Assembly: GCF_000226095.1 (NCBI RefSeq)
Contig: NC_016478.1
Coordinates: 1,664,001 to 1,728,000, forward strand
Reading direction: 5' to 3'
DNA length: 64,000 bases
Source: Thermothelomyces thermophilus ATCC 42464
Lineage: Eukaryota > Ascomycota > Sordariomycetes > Sordariales > Chaetomiaceae
Made by a program: the position numbers and the translations under genes. The stretch's first letter is position 1, and every line of letters begins with the position of its first letter. Positions 33,307-45,063 of this stretch are shown here, in pieces. A model generated the notes under the pieces. The model did not search any database. It worked only from the letters and a program-made list of their open reading frames with translations, and was not told the DNA's origin.

Positions 33307-34803
33307 CTATTTTGCAGCGCCACTACTGCCCTCTGCCTTGCTCTTGTTATCCTCCACCAGGCTATCTGCCATCGCATCCGCCGTGGCCTGCTTCAGCCGC
33401 TCGGTATCCTCCATCTTGATCTCCTTGCTCCCCGCCGTCTTGTCCCTCAATTCCCGCTCATCGTCGCTGTCGCCCAGGCTGAAGGGGTCATTCTCCACGA
33501 TCGGGTTAGGATCGACGGGGGACAGCGGCTGCCACTTGCTCGACTTGGCCGCGCCGCCAGTGCCCGCGGTGGCGGTGGCGTCCTTCGGCGGCACCCTTGG
33601 AGAGGTGTTGTAGGCATCGATGTCCTCGACCGTGTCGCGGAACGAGACTTTTCTCTCGCCTGGCTTGGGTGATTTGGAAGGCGGGGGCGGTTTGAAGAGA
33701 TTTGGGTTGCTGCCGCTAGCGGGCCGTGGGGGGTGAACGGGCGCTGTTCGCCAAGTGTCAGATAGGGGCAACTCCTCCCAATAAGACGAACGAGATGGGT
33801 TTGACTTACTGCCGTCGCTGCGGAACTTCATACCCGCAAAGTCATCGCTCAGTACCTCGGGGTCCGCGTCGTAGCGGTCATAGTCGGCGCTTCTCCGCAT
33901 CTGCCCCCGGGTCGGCCGCCCCAAGAACGAACTGCTTCCGTGCGCGTGGTGTTCGTCATCGTCGTCATCGTCGAACGTCTCGTCCAGCTTCTTCTTGAAA
34001 TTATTGAACCACGTGTTGACCTTGCTCTGCGTCTCCAGAAACCCCTTTCGGAGGCTTTCCTTGATCAAGGGCAAGTCGTCGTCCAGGAAGCTATGTTCGC
34101 GGTCGGAAGGGTCGTCGTACGGTCCTAGACCGGGTTGCTGCCGGCTACGGGGCTGATGAGCCCGGTTGGCCGTCCTCGCTTCGTACGCGCCGACATTGTC
34201 GTAGTGCTCGGCGAGCTGACGCGCGTACAGCTCGTCGGCTTCAAGCTGCGACAGCCCGGTCGAGGTGGGGCCTACGGGGTCTGCAACAGGTCTCGGGGGC
34301 GGCGGAGGCGGCTGATCTCTCTCGGCAGCTTCCGGGTCTGTCATCTCCAGGAGTGCGTTGAACGCGGCCTCGATGCGCCCACCGCTGGCCCTAAGCACCG
34401 CCTTGATAACAGCGTTATCGACGGATGGGAATGCTTCTTTCAGGGTCTGCTGGTTCCTTTGCTCCTCGGTCAGCGGCCGGGGCGGCTTCGGCGGGGGAAC
34501 ATCGTTGGCCGCAGCGGCGGGCGCATTTGCCGGCGCGGGAGATGTAGTTGTAGTAGTAGTTGTAGTTGCTGTTGTTGCATCGGGCTTCGCAGTGGCGTTC
34601 TCAGCTCCCAACGCCTCTTGTTCCTGCACGTCGTCGTCGTCCATCTCGAGTGGCCTGACAGTAGTAGGGGATTCAGGCCCCGGGGGCGTCTTGATCTGCG
34701 GAATAAATACGTAGAGTGAGCCGAGACATTCTGCAGATCATGACGGACATTGAATTAAGCGATTAGGGGTAAATAGGGGTCTACTTACCGCTTCGGCCGA
34801 CAT
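33307..34803 (-). CDS. CUE-domain ubiquitin-binding protein (Cue5-like)
   Basis: Exons 34803-34789, 34695-33810 and 33743-33307 give 445 aa. The first exon codes only MSAEA. A CUE domain lies at about 68-112 (LKEAFPSVDNAVIKAVLRA, GRIEAAFNALLEMTDPEA), with the FP and LL residues that contact ubiquitin. A further conserved block reads LEADELYARQLAEHYD, and SLRKGFLETQSKVNTWFNNF begins an amphipathic stretch. The rest is Pro/Ser-rich and disordered, ending with an acidic GDSDDERELRDK segment. Yeast Cue5 is an adaptor between ubiquitin and Atg8 in aggregate clearance; the same job here is an inference. The second intron (33809-33744) is 66 bases, a multiple of three without stops, so retention would add 22 residues; GTAAGT, CTGAC and CAG signals favour splicing. 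Divergent from VPS20. Confidence 0.82.
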
Positions 34804-35507
34804 TCCCAACACACGGAGCGGGAAATTGGGGAGTAGGGGCAGAAAGCAAGTTGAGGGTTGCGGTGCTGTGTCCGAGACTTGTATTCTCGAGGAAGGAGGG
34901 TCGCTCTGCCAAAGAGGTCTGTTTGGTCAGGAGGTTGCCTCTGAAGCTGTCGCATGTGCCCAAATTACGTAGCCCCTCATCCGGCCCGCCCCCTCAAGCC
35001 ACATCCGGCTGACGAGTCTATCGATAAGACACGCACCTATCCACCAACAAAATAATGTGACTACTTAGGCACTCAATTAACATGATAATCACGCTCGCAA
35101 GATATCAGGATGGTACTCTCGTTTCCACAAGTGCCTAGCAAGCTCAGAGAACTTAGAAGGGATGAGAGGAGCTTGTACTGAAAAAAATAAGGCATACCAA
35201 TGCCCCAAAGATAAATTGTGTCATTTTATCCGGCCCAGAAGCCGTTTCAATCAGTGAGCATCGGTACCAGTGGACATAGGCGGGACCCAATATTTTGTAA
35301 CTAGAGCCATCTCACCCATGACCGAGCCGCGCAGCAGTGACGTCTCGCTTTTCCCCAAACGAGTCGCCCGCCTGTTTCCATTCGCCGTCTGGCGCTATCA
35401 GCGACGGGAAGAGAGAGGGCTGAGGACCAGCCCCCTCCCCACCAACGCAGCAACCAACCACCGTTGACAGGTGATATATACCGAGTTGTGATTTTCCAAA
35501 TGCCACC
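34804..35507. promoter_or_regulatory. Divergent promoter region of CUE gene and VPS20
   Basis: 704 bases between divergent starts, AT-rich at 35040-35240. No gene is seen. The right end places VPS20 in a consensus start context (ccaccATGG). Confidence 0.5.
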
Positions 35508-36251
35508 ATGGGCAACTCCTCGAGCCGTATAACGGCCCAAGACCAAGCCATCCTCGACCTCAAGACGCAGCGCGACAAGCTGCACCAGTACCAGCGGCGC
35601 ATCACCCATCTCACCGACCGCGAGACCCAGGCGGCCCGCCAGCTGCTCGCGCGGGGCGACAAGCCGCGCGCCCTCCTCGCGCTGCGCCGGAAGAAGTACC
35701 AGGAGTCGCTGCTCGCCAAGACGGACGCCCAGCTCGAGCAGCTCGAGAAGCTCACCGCGTCGGTCGAGTTCGCGCTCATCCAGAAGGACGTCCTGTTCGG
35801 CCTGCAGCAGGGCACCAATGTCCTCAAGGAGATCCAGGCCGAGATGGGGGGGATAGAGAACGTCGAGAAGTTGATGGGGGAGACGGCCGAGGCGATCGCT
35901 TATCAACAGGTCCGTATCCATCTTCATTCCATCCCTCGTTCACTTTTCTTCTCTTCGGTGATTCCTGCCGTGGGCTATGGCGTAAACGATATGTTGGATG
36001 AGTTGCTGATGGTGTGCAAACAGGAAGTCAGCGAGATCATCGGAGGCAGGATATCCGTGCAGGAAGAAGAAGAGGTCGAGGACGAGCTTGCCGCGCTTGA
36101 GGCAGAGGTCGCTAAGAAGGAGGCGGCCGTGCAGCGGTTACCAAGTGTTCCTGATACCCAGTTACCGGTGCAGAAAGTAGCTGAGGAGGAGCGGCACCCC
36201 CGGCCGGCGGCGAAGAAAGCGCAGGCGGAGAGGCAGGCTATGCTGGCTTGA
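35508..36251 (+). CDS. VPS20: ESCRT-III subunit Vps20 (CHMP6)
   Basis: Exons 35508-35909 and 36024-36251 give 209 aa. The N-terminus MGNSSSRIT is a myristoylation signal, as in Vps20/CHMP6, which anchors it to endosomes. The Snf7 core follows: ILDLKTQRDKLHQYQRRIT, LARGDKPRALLALRRKKYQE, LLAKTDAQLEQLEKLTASVE and LQQGTNVLKEIQAEMGGIEN. The C-terminal part holds EVSEIIGGRI and the acidic VEDELAALEAEV helix. Vps20 receives ESCRT-II (Vps25) and nucleates Snf7 filaments for multivesicular-body sorting; in fungi the pathway also feeds ambient pH signalling. The 114-base intron is a multiple of three and free of stops, so the frame is open through it, but the protein match resumes exactly at EVSEIIGG. 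Confidence 0.93.
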   Translation: MGNSSSRITAQDQAILDLKTQRDKLHQYQRRITHLTDRETQAARQLLARGDKPRALLALRRKKYQESLLAKTDAQLEQLEKLTASVEFALIQKDVLFGLQQGTNVLKEIQAEMGGIENVEKLMGETAEAIAYQQVRIHLHSIPRSLFFSSVIPAVGYGVNDMLDELLMVCKQEVSEIIGGRISVQEEEEVEDELAALEAEVAKKEAAVQRLPSVPDTQLPVQKVAEEERHPRPAAKKAQAERQAMLA

Positions 36252-36843
36252 TAGACAGGTGAAGGAGTTCGGGCCACAATGGTTCATATGCATGTATGGC
36301 GCAAAGGAGTTACTGATCTCTGTTGAATGATGAATGAGCTTGAAAAGCAACATTTGTCCAGGGGTTCTCGTGGTTGGAATGTCTGATTATACAGGCCGGT
36401 GTACTGTGGTATAGTTTGAGGGGCCATTGCCGACCACCATACTGCGTACCAATATAGTCACGCAGGACTATATGTCAATACTAATAGTAGACTGTACATG
36501 GAAACACGTGGCGTCTATGAATACGCTCCTGAGACAACCGCCCAATGTGTTTGTGCCGCCATTTCCATGCTCACAGATGCTGGACCAACACATCACCGCC
36601 CTCAGTCGCCATGGTAACAGTATCAGTATCCCTTTTGTAAACCCTCGACGCCTCTACGCCTCAAATGCCTGTCAACAAGTGGTCGTCGACCAGATACAGC
36701 TGATGTGCTCGAGCCGGACGAAAAGTAATGCAAAGCATTGATCCTCCCAGTGTGGACACAGACCCAGATTTCGCGCCTGATTTCACTCCACAATATGGAA
36801 ATGCAACAAGTCGCTCAGCTGTGAGCGACTAACCTCGTCTAAC
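36252..36843. other. Convergent 3' region, no gene seen
   Basis: 592 bases between the stop codons of VPS20 and the DUF2293 gene. Short open frames only. Confidence 0.6.
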
Positions 36844-39706
36844 CTAGCGACGGCGTTGGTAGGGCTGACTCCCATACGGCATAGGCGTGGCCGAACGCGA
36901 ATGAGACCGGGAAACGGGCTCTCTCGCGTCATAATAAGGGCTGCCATCCGTCTGGGTGGAAGTCTCAACGCTACGCGAATGGTAAACATCAGTGCCTGGC
37001 GAGCATGGGTGGTTCATTACCTTGCATAGGAATGAACGTATTCAATCCCAACCACACGCTCCTGTCTCGGGCACCCTTGTGGTTGACGTGCAACGAAAGA
37101 TATGTGCTCATCGTGAGACGGAGGACCTTCGATTCTCTCCACGACACGTTCAAGCCGTTGCCCGTGTCCACGAAACTGGCGAGCGTCGTATCGTGCAGCA
37201 TCATCGGGCTGAGGCGGAGCGCCCTGCCGTTGCGTGGCAGACTGCCCGTAATACCTCGCTTCTTCGACCGGGGCTGGACGAGGCTCGTACTGCCTGGGAA
37301 ATTTATTGGAGACCCGAACAAATTCGCCAAAGTCGTTTTGGAGCGCCTCAACACGCTCGTCATGCTTGGCGTCGACATATCGTCCTTCGCGCCCGTTCGT
37401 CCAGCCATGGCTGATGTGGCGGGGATGAGCCCACATCATGGGCGACGGGCGGCGATTGTTCGTATCTGGATATGCGGGCTCCATCCGCGGCCGTCTAGAC
37501 GGCAAGGGATCGTCCGGGATCACGATCGGACGGAATTCCGATCTAAGGAGAGCTCCGTCATGCCCAATCCAAACCGGTCGCGTCCCAGACCCGGGGTGCG
37601 GCTCATCACGGCCTGCGCCGTTATCCCGCCAACCTTGTGCACGCGGCGAACTTGGTCCCCGGGGAGTCGTCGAGACAGTGCTAGCCCCAATTGCGCTTCC
37701 ATTCTGCGGGTTAAGTAGAATGAACGGTTCCGCGGGCGGCTCAGGGGCGGCGCGCATCCGTCCGGGTTCCGAACGGTGAGAAAGCGTGATGAAACCCTCC
37801 GCAAAGTCAGGATGAACGTTGTGTGCCTCCCTGACACCACCGGCATCTTGGGGAGGGTAATGGACAGCCCTGTTGATGGGAGTATGACCATCATGGAAAG
37901 GACTTGACACAGGCGGCCGATATGAGACAGGAATCGGCGGAGGAGGATTAGGCGCCTGCGTCTCCGCAGGCTCGATGGACTGAACAAGACAATCCTTCAG
38001 GTCATGTCCATGGTAACTGACTGGCTCGACCACGGGAGCCTCATACGAAGCAGCCCGAGACCCAACTATAGGCCCGAAACGATTACTGCGCTGGTGCTCC
38101 CATGGGTGCACAGGCTGCGGCATATTGTAAGTGGCCATGGGGGCGGCCCTCTGTGACTCACTCACCCGGTTCTCCGGCTCCCGAGACACGCCTACAGCGG
38201 GCAAGGGAGAACCGTAGGGGCGGTAACTAGAATGCGTGGGCTCGCCATTTCGCCATAATTGCGGTACGTGGCCGGCGGGATCCTCCACAGGACCGTTAGA
38301 TGGCACGGTGCCGTAAATTTCACGCCGCTGCCGTTCTAGCGCCTGATTCCAGGCTTGATCTCGAGCTGCCTGATAGCGTTGAAAGCCCCGATGCGCCCAC
38401 TTGGCCGCTCGCTTGTCCTCCCGGGTCGGCTTTTTAATCTTCTGCGGCGCATGGCTTGCTCTGAATCCTTCGCTGCGGGTCTTGTTAATAGTCAATGAAG
38501 CCGGCGAGAGCTCCGCAGGGGGAAGCGTTTCCCTGGCCGGCCTGTCGTCCCTCGCCACTCCGTTCACGGGACTCTCGTCTTCCGACCAAGTGTCGGAAGA
38601 CTCATCCTCGTCCTCGTCCTCATCTTCGTCAGACTCGTCGCTTTCGGAGTCTGAGATGACGATGACCTCGCGAAGAATCTCGTCAAGCTGGTCACGCCCT
38701 GTCTCCTCGTCTCCTCGCCACTTGACTAGGATGTCAAGACAGAGAGACTCCACAGCCTTCCTGGCGTTGACATAGGACGTTTCTTTGAGTAACTGGTCGT
38801 ATCTTGTGTGGTTGTGCCGAATATGGGCAAGTACAGCCAACTGCACGCGGCGTGAAAGGGTGATATCGGCGGCAAGCCCAACGGGTGGATCCTTGCCTAC
38901 TTGCTTGGACTGTGGGTTCGTGGTGAGAGGGTGCGCTTCGGGGGATCATCCGGATCACTTGACTGGTGGAATGCGTGATGTACCTACCTTGTTGAAAGCA
39001 TGCTCGATGATTGCCTGGCGATCCGGGTTCGGTATACGAGGAAACAGGTCCCTTATAGCTGCGTCAGCCTGCTTATTAATGTCCTCTTGCCTCTCCGGGA
39101 TAGGCTCGGGCAGGTCAGGCGCTGTCTTGACACTCTCGAGCCCGTCTTCTCCAAGGTTTGCGAGCGCCTGCTCCACAATGGTCTGCCTGAAGTGGTAGCC
39201 GACTCGGTTCAGGTGAGAGCTGAGTCTCTTGGAGAGGCCATTGGCCAACTAGATAGAGAGCATTGTTAGTACTGCGAAAGGCGCCAGCCCACACTACTGA
39301 CATACCGTGACAATGAAGATCATAGCATCTTGCTCGCGAGAGAGCTCTTTGCATGCCTTTGTCAATGCTGGATTCCCAATAGGGACGAACTCGAACCCCG
39401 GAGGCGGCTCCCTCTCGTGAGTTTCCTGGTTCAGATCAGTATTCTGGCCCGCCCGGGAGACTGAATGGAGCGGTGCCGCTCAAATACCTTGAACTCGAGC
39501 TTCTTCTCCTTCTTGTCCGTGTTTGGTACAAGTTCGTACCAGACCTTGTGCTTGGAGCTGATCCTAGGCTTCTCGGGTCTCGCAACCAAACCTGGAGGCA
39601 AAGGCGCTGTCCAATCGATTAGATTTCCCCTGCGGTCTCTCTTGTGCCGCTCCTTGGCATGGTCACCGGCGCCCGGACCTGGGGCGTGTCTTTTTTCCCT
39701 TCCCAT
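36844..39706 (-). CDS. DUF2293 domain protein with long disordered tail
   Basis: Exons on the minus strand: 39706-39488, 39425-39306, 39248-38988, 38909-37021 and 36970-36844, giving 871 aa. The N-terminus MGREKRHAPGPGAGDHAKER is very basic. The DUF2293 domain covers about 170-270: AAIRDLFPRIPNPDRQAIIE, HAFNK, then LSRRVQLAVLAHIRHNHTRY and NARKAVESLCLDILVKWRG. The domain is known from fungi and bacteria and has no assigned function. After an acidic Ser/Asp/Glu stretch (SDSESDESDEDEDEDEDESS) the remaining 500 residues are Pro/Arg/Ser-rich without recognisable fold, ending in RSATPMPYGSQPYQRRR. Introns are 62, 57, 78 and 50 bases. The last exon was placed by the TAG acceptor before CGTTGAGACT, the only join I found that keeps the frame open. 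A nuclear role is suggested by composition only. Confidence 0.8.
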
Positions 39707-40708
39707 TCCGACTGGAAATCATTAGTTCACCGCAGCGAGACATACACTCAGAAACCGTGCTCGCCAAGTTCGGGGCGGGGTCAGACACAGGCTCAGCCGT
39801 TTGCGAGCGTTGTTGCCTCTGAGAGCGACAGAACTCGTACGGCCTGGCCTAAGAGTGCTCTGCCCCTTGGGTACTCTTTTGGGACGCAGGCAAGGCCACT
39901 GAGCAAGGCCTTGATGATGGAGGTGAAAGCTCAGGGGGGAGAGAAACTTGGAACGTTGTTTGCACAACGGTGGCAGCAGGGCCAAGCAGAAATAACACCA
40001 AAGGTGACCTGAACACCGAGTGGTCGATCCTGGCTGATGGAGGAATATAGCTCCGGAGAAGAAGCGCGCCAACTTTTCCAATGTAAGCTAGACCGCGCAA
40101 TGAGCGATTCTCAACCGCGCTGCGGGAGAATGCCGTCGTTTTCTCTCTTCCCTTTTTTTCTCTTTGTTTGCAGCCTTAGTAGTACCCATTTCAAACGGGC
40201 ACGAGAACGGCGGTGGCAACTGTGAGGCCAACTCTGTCGACGAGACGGAAAGAGCACACAACATTAAGTTGGTGAGCGCGAGTCTCGGGCACCACGAGGT
40301 CATGAAATGTGGGGCCTTGGGCACAATGGTTCCACTGCCCAATCCACGCTTGCTGACTGGTGAAATTTGCTTTGCGGAGCCAACTGGCTGCCACCTGTCA
40401 GCAACCACCTAACTCACATCATCCAACAACCCCCAATCTCAGCCAGGGCGCGAGAGCCGACAACAGCACGGCAGGTGAGGTGGGCTTCTGAACAAAAACC
40501 ATGCCCAGAGTATAAATCGGCAGTTGTGTCCCTGACTACACCTTTAACACAAGAGTATCCCCCCCTTCTTTGCGAGGTAGTAGGATACAGGCATGAAATG
40601 AGATAGCATTATCGGTTGAGGACACTGCGTTCGCAAAGGCTGGGAAACCTTGAAATTCTGAGCCCATTTGGGGGTGCTCTTCCATCTTCAACTTCTGCCT
40701 CGCGAATC
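39707..40708. promoter_or_regulatory. Divergent promoter region of DUF2293 gene and DHX35
   Basis: 1.0 kb between divergent starts. An open frame at 40164-40412 (plus, 82 codons) does not resemble a known protein. I see no other structure. Confidence 0.5.
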
Positions 40709-42783
40709 ATGGCGGACTTTGACCTGGGTGCGGCCTTCATACCTGCTCTCCACAAACCGGCAGAGCTTTTGCCGATTGCGAAGCATCGCGAGGCCCTTCT
40801 GTATCTCGTCGAAACGTCACCCGTCACCATCGTTGTAGGCCAAACGGGGTCGGGCAAAAGCACCCAGATTCCCCAGTTTCTTGAACGTGCTGGCTGGTGC
40901 GCCGATGGCAAAATCATTGGCATTACTCAGGTGCGTGTTGATGAGAAATGTGCAATATCCATCGTCCCGGGCTAACTGAGTCGGCATGCCAGCCTCGCCG
41001 TGTCGCTGCCACGACAGTAGCTCTCAGAGTCGCCGAAGAGTTCGGGTGCGAGGTGGGTAAAGAGGTTGGCTATTCGATACGCTTCGAGGATGTCACGTCC
41101 GGGAGCACCCGCATCAAGTTCCTCACCGACGGCCTCCTGATCCGGGAGGCCCTTGTCGATCCTCTGCTCTCCCGTTACTCCGTGATTATGGTGGATGAAG
41201 CTCATGAAAGGTCCATCAGTTCCGACATCTTGCTGGGTTTGTTGAAGAAGATCCGCAAGAAGCGGCCAGACCTGAGAATCATCATCAGTAGCGCGACTCT
41301 CCAGGCCGAAGACTTCCGCAACTTCTTCTCAGAGCCCAAGGAGCAAAAGGAGGGCCCGGATGGCAAACAGAACGACGATATTGCGTCCATTATCAGTCTG
41401 GAAGGCAGGACTTACCCGATCGACATACTTTATCTCGAGACCCCGACGGAGAATTATCTCGAAAAAGCAATCTCAACCGTCTTCGAAATCCATACAAACG
41501 AACCAAAAGGCGACATCCTCGTCTTTTTGACCGGAAGAGAGGAGATTGACCAGGCTGTTCAGGCCGTCGCAGAACGCTCGGCGCAGCTGCGCGCCGGATC
41601 TCAATCCATCCTTCCCCTGCCGCTCTATGCCGGTCTCCCTGCAGATCAGCAGATGTACGTCTTCGAGGAAGCACCCGAGAACTTTCGAAAGGTCATATTC
41701 TCGACAAACGTCTCTGAGGCGTCCGTGACAATAGATGGCATCGTCTACGTCGTCGACTCCGGTTTCGTCAAGCTTCGGGCATACAACCCGAGAACAGGCA
41801 TCGAGAGCCTGACCGTAACACCGGTCTCTAAGGCTTCGGCAGCACAGCGCGCAGGGCGTGCCGGTCGAACAAAACCCGGCAAGTGCTTCCGGCTGTACAC
41901 CGAAGAAACATACCAAAGCCTCCCCGATTCTACTGTCCCAGAGATACAGCGTTCAAATCTCGCACCGTTCATTCTCCAGCTCAAAGCCCTGGGCATCGAT
42001 AACGTCCTAAGGTTTGACTTCCTGACGCCTCCGCCGGCCGAATTGATGATCAGAGCGCTCGAGCTGCTCTACTCGCTCGGCGCACTGGACGACTATGCCA
42101 AGCTCACCAGGCCTCTCGGGCTACGAATGGCTGAGCTAGCCGTGGAGCCAATGATGGCGAAAACATTGCTCTCGGCTCCGTCTTTCGGCTGCTTGAGCGA
42201 GATATTGACGATAGCAGCCATGACCAGCCTTGGCGGAAACATCTGGATCCAGCACGAAGGGGAAAAGAAAAAGACAGAGTCCGCCAGGTGGAAGTTTGCC
42301 GCTGAGGAAGGGGATCATCTTACACTTCTGAACGTCTACCAGGCTTTTGTGACTAAGGGGCGGAAAGAATCCCGTTTCTGTCACGAGAACCTCCTCAATT
42401 TCAAGCTCATGGAGCGGGCGGTCAGCATCCGTGCCCAGCTGAAGCGGTACCTTGAACGATTTGGCATCAATGTCGACGAGTCGCTCGCGCCGCACTCGAC
42501 CTCGGCGCCGGCAAGTAACAAAGCGGAGCAGATCCGGCGGTGTCTGACAGCGGGCTACTTTGCGCATGCCGCGAGGATGCAGCCAGACGGGACCTTCCGC
42601 AATGTCTCGGGAACGACGGTGCTCCACGCCCATCCGAGCTCCATCATGTTTAACCGCAAGGCGGACTGGGTCATTTTCCACGAGGTCGTGGAGACCGGGA
42701 ACAAGACGTTTATACGGGACATTAGCCGGATCGAAAAGGCCTGGCTACTCGAGTACGCGCCGGAATTCTACAAAAGCAGCTGA
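40709..42783 (+). CDS. dhx35: DEAH-box RNA helicase, DHX35 family
   Basis: Exons 40709-40930 and 40993-42783 give 670 aa. Helicase motifs in order: I GQTGSGKST (residues 44-52), Ia TQPRR (73-77, across the intron), II DEAH (142-145), III SAT (174-176), then FLTGREEID, STNVSEASVTIDG and motif VI QRAGRAGR (359-366). The HA2/winged-helix and OB-fold C-terminal parts match DHX35 closely (STVPEIQRSNLAPFILQLKA, LGIDNVLRFDFLTPPPAELM, EEGDHLTLLNVYQAF, WLLEYAPEFY). DHX35 is a late spliceosome-associated helicase found in metazoa and filamentous fungi but absent from budding yeast. The family matches the number and order of motifs without loss. The 62-base intron has a CTAAC branch. An in-frame ATG 31 codons upstream exists, but that extension looks untranslated. 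Confidence 0.92.
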
Positions 42784-45063
42784 GGTCGCCGGCTTGGTGT
42801 CGTGTAGGCTGCGCCCGGATCGAGCCGGAGAAATTTCAGGCTCCGCAGTTGCTGCTTTCCTCCCGAATCACCATCGGCCGGAAACTAATGGCGGGATCGA
42901 TTGGATTTCTTCTTCACGAGGGCATCCCCTGCATAACAACTGCACATGTTTTATGACTGGCTCGACTTTGATACCTCCCTAAGTTTTGTCTGCCTCACCC
43001 TGGTTGGTGTCGAGTTCGAGATGCCGAGCTGGCGGAGCATCTCTGGGACAGGAAGGGAATAGCATTTCTGTATTCTGTACTCGGTCGAGTAGCGGTACCA
43101 TGTTTCGGAGCAAGCCAGGGTCTTGATGAAGATCGTAGTGTAGTGGCGTGCTTGGCTGGTTCTGGAGCAACTGTCTCATCGCCTTCTCTCAATTACCCCG
43201 TTCAATATATATATATATGTACCCTGACTAGGCTTGAACTGAGATGAGCAGGCCGAGCTACCCTAGAGGATCATTTCGGGGGAGAAAACGGCGCTTGTCA
43301 ATAGTTAATGTGTAACAAGCTCTTGGTCGATTTCTTGCCTGATTCTTGACTTCTTTTTGTTCACTTATGTCTCTTGTTCGTTTTCTGTTTCCTCTGCTCC
43401 ATGCTCTGTTACTGCGCACTTCCATGACTTTTCTCTTTTTTTTTTTTTTTTTTTGTGACTTGTTGACATTATTGAGACAAAACACGATTAGGACCCAAAT
43501 GCCGCAATTGAGAGCTAAAAGTTAACTCGAGATAACTCTGCCCCACTGTGTGCATAACGGATGCACCTCGGCTGACAGGCCAGTTGTGCTGCGTAACTTC
43601 CCCGCTTCTTCACGCGAATTGTCACAACCGTCAGAGTACGAAGGAATTCAGACGAGCCGTGGCCATGGGACCAGTAGCTTTCAGACCGGCTCTTGTTTCA
43701 AGCGATAAGCATGCAGCAAAACAAGACGCGACGGGATGAGAAACACGGCGCAATGGGACGGATCGCTGAAACAAACACACGCTCCGTTCTCGCCTCGGAT
43801 GCGCAGCAAACGGACTCGGTGAGAGAACGCTCAGGCTATGGCAAAAGCATCCGTTTTAAGGGTGAGTGGGTTGCCCCTTTGTAATCTGTACAATAAGCGA
43901 TGGGCTTGAAACCACGGTTATTACTCTAATGCATAGTTTATTTTCTTCTGCTACGACGCGAGATTGGCACCATTGGGCGGGCCTTCTGTTCCTGCATCTG
44001 GGCCGGGACTTTGCAGACTACTACGCATTACAGGCGCACCAGTCCTCTTGGCAGCAGGCCAACGCAACGGTGCGAAGCCGCGTTGCAGCTGCGGCTGCGA
44101 TAGCTTACAGTAAAAAACCGGGTCTCCTGATCCTGATTGGGCGCCTAAGCTTTCAACAGCGACTCTGCCCCTGGCAGATGTCCACACGGTGGACCCGCAG
44201 CGTAACCCCTTTTGATTGAGACGAAATTAGCAATTTCTATTCGCTCGCTGGCGACGCCCAGAGTCAACGGGGGGAGAAACAGCAGAAGCGGTGGACAGCC
44301 GGCGGGCGGATAGCATCTCCATCCCTGGTAAATACCTTCCCTTCTCCTAACGGAGATTTGGGACCGGCACAGCAGGTAGGGGGGTACCTTGATCGTGCTA
44401 CCGCTTTCAGGGCCTCGCCTGCGGAAGCACGCCGCTCCTTCTTCCTCCGGCACTGTAAAACCTAATCCCTAATTCACCTACAACCACTCTCCTTTCACCT
44501 TCCGCTCTTTTTGCACCAACTTCCGGAGGAGCGATCTCGACTCCGAGGCCAGACGGCTACTGCCAACTTCACATCGTCTCCAGACGTGTGATCAGTCATT
44601 CCTTGACCCGTCTCACCTGCCAGCAGCGGTACCATTCCTTTGCACGCGACACTGACACGAGGCAAACGGCCTCTCACGTCAACGACACTCTTTTTTAGAA
44701 CTGCGCCTTTGGGTTTCGTGGTGGACGAACCTCAAACGCGTCCGCTCATTTACGAAAAACGCGCTGCTTGGCTTTCCTGCGTCAATTGCGCCATCCTCGG
44801 ACATTGATTGATTGACACTTGCCCGGACACCGCTTTTCTCAATCCGTCTATGACAACGAGTCTGGACTCGATCTCTTGCAGTACGACTGTTACGACAAGA
44901 CGGAGTTCGCGCTACTCAAGAAGGTCGACACATTCTCCAGCTCACCTACTCCCCCGGACGCCAATTGAAACATCCTGCTGTCGAGCTATCGGTCTCGTGA
45001 CCTCGCCAGGCCATTAGTCTCGACCCAAGGGAGCATCTCGTGGGAAGAAACAGGGTAACGGCG
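42784..45063. other. Long intergenic region, no gene seen
   Basis: 2.3 kb. It has a TA-repeat at about 43206-43218 and a T17 tract near 43437-43454. Open frames are short and overlap on both strands. The right third (44450-45063) is probably the leader and promoter of the next gene. Confidence 0.6.

Noticed and set aside
37005-37718. 237-codon plus-strand open frame
   Set aside because: Antisense to the DUF2293 gene exon 4, which has continuous frame and conserved start domain.
40616-40708. 31-residue N-terminal extension of DHX35
   Set aside because: It is not like the family N-terminus and includes what looks like leader sequence; the ATG at 40709 fits better.
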